From NCBI GenBank assembly GCA_021779635.1, contig JAJYAH010000250.1, positions 1 through 8,795 on the forward strand: a stretch of 8,795 nucleotides of DNA, written 5' to 3'. The position numbers were made by a program, and so were the translations under genes. Of the stretch, positions 6,523 through 8,795 are shown piece by piece. Below the pieces are notes generated by a model. That model searched no databases and was not told the DNA's origin. It worked only from the letters and a program-made list of their open reading frames with translations. Every line of letters begins with the position of its first letter. Positions within the stretch are counted from its first letter, which is position 1. This DNA comes from Pseudomonadota bacterium. GTDB taxonomy: Bacteria > Pseudomonadota > Alphaproteobacteria > Rhizobiales > Xanthobacteraceae.

Positions 6523-6545
6523 GTCACGCTTCAAGGGAGGCCGAA

Positions 6546-7460
6546 ATGGCCAAATCACTGCAGGATAAAGTCATCATCGTCACCGGCGCCGGACGCGGCA
6601 TCGGCAAGGAGATCGCGCTGCTGTGCGCGGTCGAGGGCGCCAAGGTCGTGGTCAACGATCCCGGCGGCGCGGCCGACGGCGCCGGCACCAGCGCGGCGCC
6701 CGCCGAAGAGGTGGTCGAGGAAATCAAGCAGAAGGGCGGCACCGCGATCGCCAATTTCGAGACGGTGGCGGAAGCCATTCCGGCCAGCAAAATCGTAAAA
6801 ATGGCCACCGACACCTACGGCAAGCTCGACGGCGTGGTCAACAACGCCGGTATCCTGCGCGATGCGATCTTTCATCGCATGAGCATCGATGCCTTCGAGT
6901 CCGTCATCAAGGTTCACCTGATGGGCTCGTTTTATGTCGCGCACGCCGCAGCCCGGCTGTTCAAGGAACAGGAAAGCGGCTCGTTCGTCCACTTCACCTC
7001 GACCTCGGGCCTGATCGGCAATTTCGGTCAGGCCAACTACGCCGCCGCCAAACTCGGCATCGTCGGGCTATCGAAATCGATCGCGCTCGACATGAGCCGT
7101 TTCAACGTGCGCTCGAACTGCGTCTCGCCGTTTGCCTGGAGTCGGTTGATCGGAACCATTCCGACCGAGACCGAGGAAGAGAAGGCGCGGGTCAAGAAGA
7201 TCCAGCAGATGGGACCGGAGAAGATCGCGCCGATCTGCGCCTTCCTGCTGTCCGATGCCGCCAAGGACGTCACGGGACAGATCTTTGCGGTGCGCATGAA
7301 CGAGATATTCCTGATGGGCCAGTCGCGTCCGCTGCGTTCGGTGCATCGCGGCGAAGGCTGGACGCCGCAGACCATCGGAGAGCACGCGATTCCGGCGCTG
7401 AAATCGTCGTTCTACAAGCTCGACCGCTCCGCGGATATTTTCAACTGGGATGCGATCTGA
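6546..7460 (+). CDS. SDR-family (3R)-hydroxyacyl-CoA dehydrogenase, MFE-2/HSD17B4-like
   Basis: This 304-residue short-chain dehydrogenase/reductase probably oxidises a 3-hydroxyacyl-CoA to the 3-ketoacyl-CoA with NAD. The Rossmann glycine motif TGAGRGIG is at 13-20, and Asp38 at the end of the second strand (VVVND) favours NAD over NADP. NNAGILRD is at 99-106. The catalytic set is Ser152, Tyr165 and Lys169 in HFTSTSGLIGNFGQANYAAAK-type sequence (149-169), with Asn99 in NNAG. Length, the NDPGG loop, the NNAGILRD and GNFGQANY motifs and the long C-terminal tail match the dehydrogenase domain of peroxisomal multifunctional enzyme 2, here as a stand-alone protein. Its natural partner is the hydratase at 1124. 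GGGAGG lies five bases before the ATG, and the gene follows the thiolase-like gene by 32 bases, so they are co-transcribed. The substrate could be another secondary alcohol; the CoA-ester role rests on similarity and context. Confidence 0.9.
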   Translation: MAKSLQDKVIIVTGAGRGIGKEIALLCAVEGAKVVVNDPGGAADGAGTSAAPAEEVVEEIKQKGGTAIANFETVAEAIPASKIVKMATDTYGKLDGVVNNAGILRDAIFHRMSIDAFESVIKVHLMGSFYVAHAAARLFKEQESGSFVHFTSTSGLIGNFGQANYAAAKLGIVGLSKSIALDMSRFNVRSNCVSPFAWSRLIGTIPTETEEEKARVKKIQQMGPEKIAPICAFLLSDAAKDVTGQIFAVRMNEIFLMGQSRPLRSVHRGEGWTPQTIGEHAIPALKSSFYKLDRSADIFNWDAI

Positions 7461-7553
7461 GTACCCGCGATCGGGGTGCAGCGAGCAAGCTTCCCGGGAG
7501 ATCATTGCATCGAATTGCCACGGAGACATCGACCGTCGGGGTCGGATAGCAAA

Positions 7554-7575
7554 GCCGATCGTCACAGAAATCGGC
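7554..7575. repeat. Weak inverted repeat ahead of the binding-protein gene
   Basis: GCCGAT-N10-ATCGGC lies in the 136-base gap between the SDR and binding-protein genes, just before the latter's ribosome site. It could be a leader hairpin or an operator, but six-base arms are common in such GC-rich DNA. The gap holds no copy of the GCGAAA-N5-TTTCGC operator and no promoter I can support. Confidence 0.2.
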
Positions 7576-7596
7576 AACGGCCAACGAGGGAACGAA

Positions 7597-8795
7597 ATGC
7601 AGAAGAAATCTTCGCTTGTTGTGATCGCCGCGGCAATCATTGTTGCGGCGTCACTCTCGGCCACTGCCGCGGAGAAGAAGTACGGTCCGGGCGTCACCGA
7701 CACGGAAATCAAGATCGGCCAGACGATGCCTTACAGCGGGCCAGCCTCCGCCTACGGCACCGTCGGCCGGCTGGAAACCGCCTATTTCGAAATGATCAAC
7801 GCCGCCGGCGGCATCAACGGCCGCAAGATCAACCTCATCAGCCTCGACGACTCCTACAGCCCGCCCAAGGCAGTGGAGCAGACGCGCCGGCTGGTGGAGC
7901 AGGACGAGGTGCTGGCCATCGTCGGGCAACTCGGCACGCTGACGAGCTCGGCCGCGCAAAAGTACCTCAACGTGAAGAAGGTCCCCCAGATCCTGATCAC
8001 ATCGGGGGCGGCCAAGTGGGACGACCCGAAGACCTTTCCCTATTCGACGTTTCTCTATTCGCCCTACCGGCTGGAAGGCCAGATTTTCGCGCAGTATCTG
8101 CTGACCAACAAGCCGGACGCCAGGCTCGGCGTGTTCTCCCAGAACGACGATGCCGGGCGCGATTACGTTCGTGGCTTGAAGGACGGCCTTGGCGACAAGG
8201 CCTCCAGGATCATCGTCAAGGAACTGACGTACGAGACCACCGATTCGACGATCGATTCCCAGATCGTGACGCTGAAGGCCGTCGGCGTCGACACGCTGTT
8301 TCTGATGACCACGCCGAAGTTCGGCGCCCAGACCATCCGCAAGATCGCCGAACTCGGCTGGAAGCCGCTGACCTATTTGTCAGCCGTATCGACGTCCCTG
8401 AAGACCGTGCTCGAGCCCGCCGGGCTCGACAACTCCAAAGGACTGATCACGGCGCTCGCCGTCAAGCGGCCGGACGATCCCCGCTGGGAGAACGAGAAGG
8501 ACGTCCAGGATTACAAGGCGTTTCTCAAGCAATGGTATCCCGCGGGGAATATGGCCGACAGCAGCAACATTGCCGGATATATGGCAGCGTTCGTGACGGT
8601 AAAAATCCTCGAACTCTGCGGCGATGACCTGACGCGGGAGAACCTGCTCAAGCAGGCGACGAACCTGACCGATCTCGCCGCGCCGCTGCTGCTGCCGGGC
8701 ATCACCATCACCACGACGCCCACCAGGTACACGCCATTCCGGCAGATGCAGATTGCGCGTTTCGATGGGACTACCTGGGTACCTGAAGGTCCACT
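7597..8795 (+). CDS. ABC-transporter substrate-binding protein, branched-chain amino acid (LivK-like) family; 3' end cut
   Basis: This periplasmic binding protein (Peripla_BP_6 type) should capture a small acid or amide for an ABC importer. The frame is open for 399 codons to the window edge and, by family length, lacks only a few residues. A signal peptide is clear: KK at 3-4, a hydrophobic stretch LVVIAAAIIVAASL (7-20), and a likely cut after ATA at 24. The mature part starts with TDTEIKIGQTMPYSGPASAYG (34-54). It continues with AAGGINGRKINLISLDDSY (69-87) and AIVGQLGT (107-114), all typical of the family. GAGGG lies six bases before the ATG. It follows the SDR gene on the same strand after 136 bases, so it may be the operon's last visible gene or have its own promoter. 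Permease and ATPase genes are probably beyond the right edge. Proteins of this family carry aromatic and aliphatic acids as well as amino acids, which fits import of the cluster's substrate. Confidence 0.93.
   Translation, partial: MQKKSSLVVIAAAIIVAASLSATAAEKKYGPGVTDTEIKIGQTMPYSGPASAYGTVGRLETAYFEMINAAGGINGRKINLISLDDSYSPPKAVEQTRRLVEQDEVLAIVGQLGTLTSSAAQKYLNVKKVPQILITSGAAKWDDPKTFPYSTFLYSPYRLEGQIFAQYLLTNKPDARLGVFSQNDDAGRDYVRGLKDGLGDKASRIIVKELTYETTDSTIDSQIVTLKAVGVDTLFLMTTPKFGAQTIRKIAELGWKPLTYLSAVSTSLKTVLEPAGLDNSKGLITALAVKRPDDPRWENEKDVQDYKAFLKQWYPAGNMADSSNIAGYMAAFVTVKILELCGDDLTRENLLKQATNLTDLAAPLLLPGITITTTPTRYTPFRQMQIARFDGTTWVPEGP

Noticed and set aside
7461..7596. Possible terminator or third operator copy between the SDR and binding-protein genes
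   Set aside because: Only short imperfect stems without T-runs and no GCGAAA-N5-TTTCGC site are present.
7476..8627. Open frame of 383 codons overlapping the binding-protein gene in another plus frame
   Set aside because: The translation is Arg/Gln-rich and patternless, whereas the overlapping frame has a signal peptide and a recognisable family sequence.

Overview
The window looks like chromosomal DNA from a high-GC alphaproteobacterium. The G/C-rich third positions, the gene style and the Liv-type periplasmic binding protein beside an acyl-CoA module suggest the Bradyrhizobium/Rhodopseudomonas group. That placement is inference from style, not from a marker gene. It holds seven real protein genes, two of them cut by the window edges. 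I see no tRNA, rRNA, CRISPR array or mobile element.

Layout: 1-918 (minus) is an IclR-family regulator whose last residues lie off the left edge. It diverges from a two-domain MaoC-type enoyl-CoA hydratase (1124-1987, plus). That gene converges, across a strong hairpin, on a minus-strand pair: an acyl-CoA dehydrogenase (3674-4813) followed by an AMP-forming acyl-CoA ligase (2018-3553). The dehydrogenase diverges from a plus-strand run: a DUF35 zinc-ribbon/OB-fold protein (4955-5368), a thiolase-superfamily protein (5374-6513), an SDR dehydrogenase (6546-7460), and a secreted ABC-transporter substrate-binding protein (7597 to the right edge, almost complete).

Together the enzymes form a complete beta-oxidation-like spiral for one acid: uptake (binding protein), CoA activation (ligase), desaturation (dehydrogenase), hydration (MaoC), oxidation of the hydroxyl (SDR) and C-C cleavage (thiolase-like plus DUF35). 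The hydratase-2 and SDR types match the two catalytic halves of eukaryotic peroxisomal multifunctional enzyme 2, which points to the (3R)-hydroxyacyl-CoA route. The thiolase-like protein seems to lack the nucleophilic cysteine and sits beside a DUF35 partner. This recalls the Ltp2-ChsH2 side-chain aldolase of steroid catabolism, so the cleavage step may be a retro-aldol reaction rather than thiolysis. The substrate cannot be read from the sequence.

The main regulatory finding is that the only two divergent promoter regions carry the same 17-bp palindrome, GCGAAA-N5-TTTCGC (1044-1060 and 4849-4865). Each is followed by the same ATATT, a TTGCCA/TTGACA -35-like box and a GCATGGCAA element at matching spacing. 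The size and symmetry suit an IclR-family dimer, so the IclR protein encoded at the left edge probably controls all the enzyme genes and itself.
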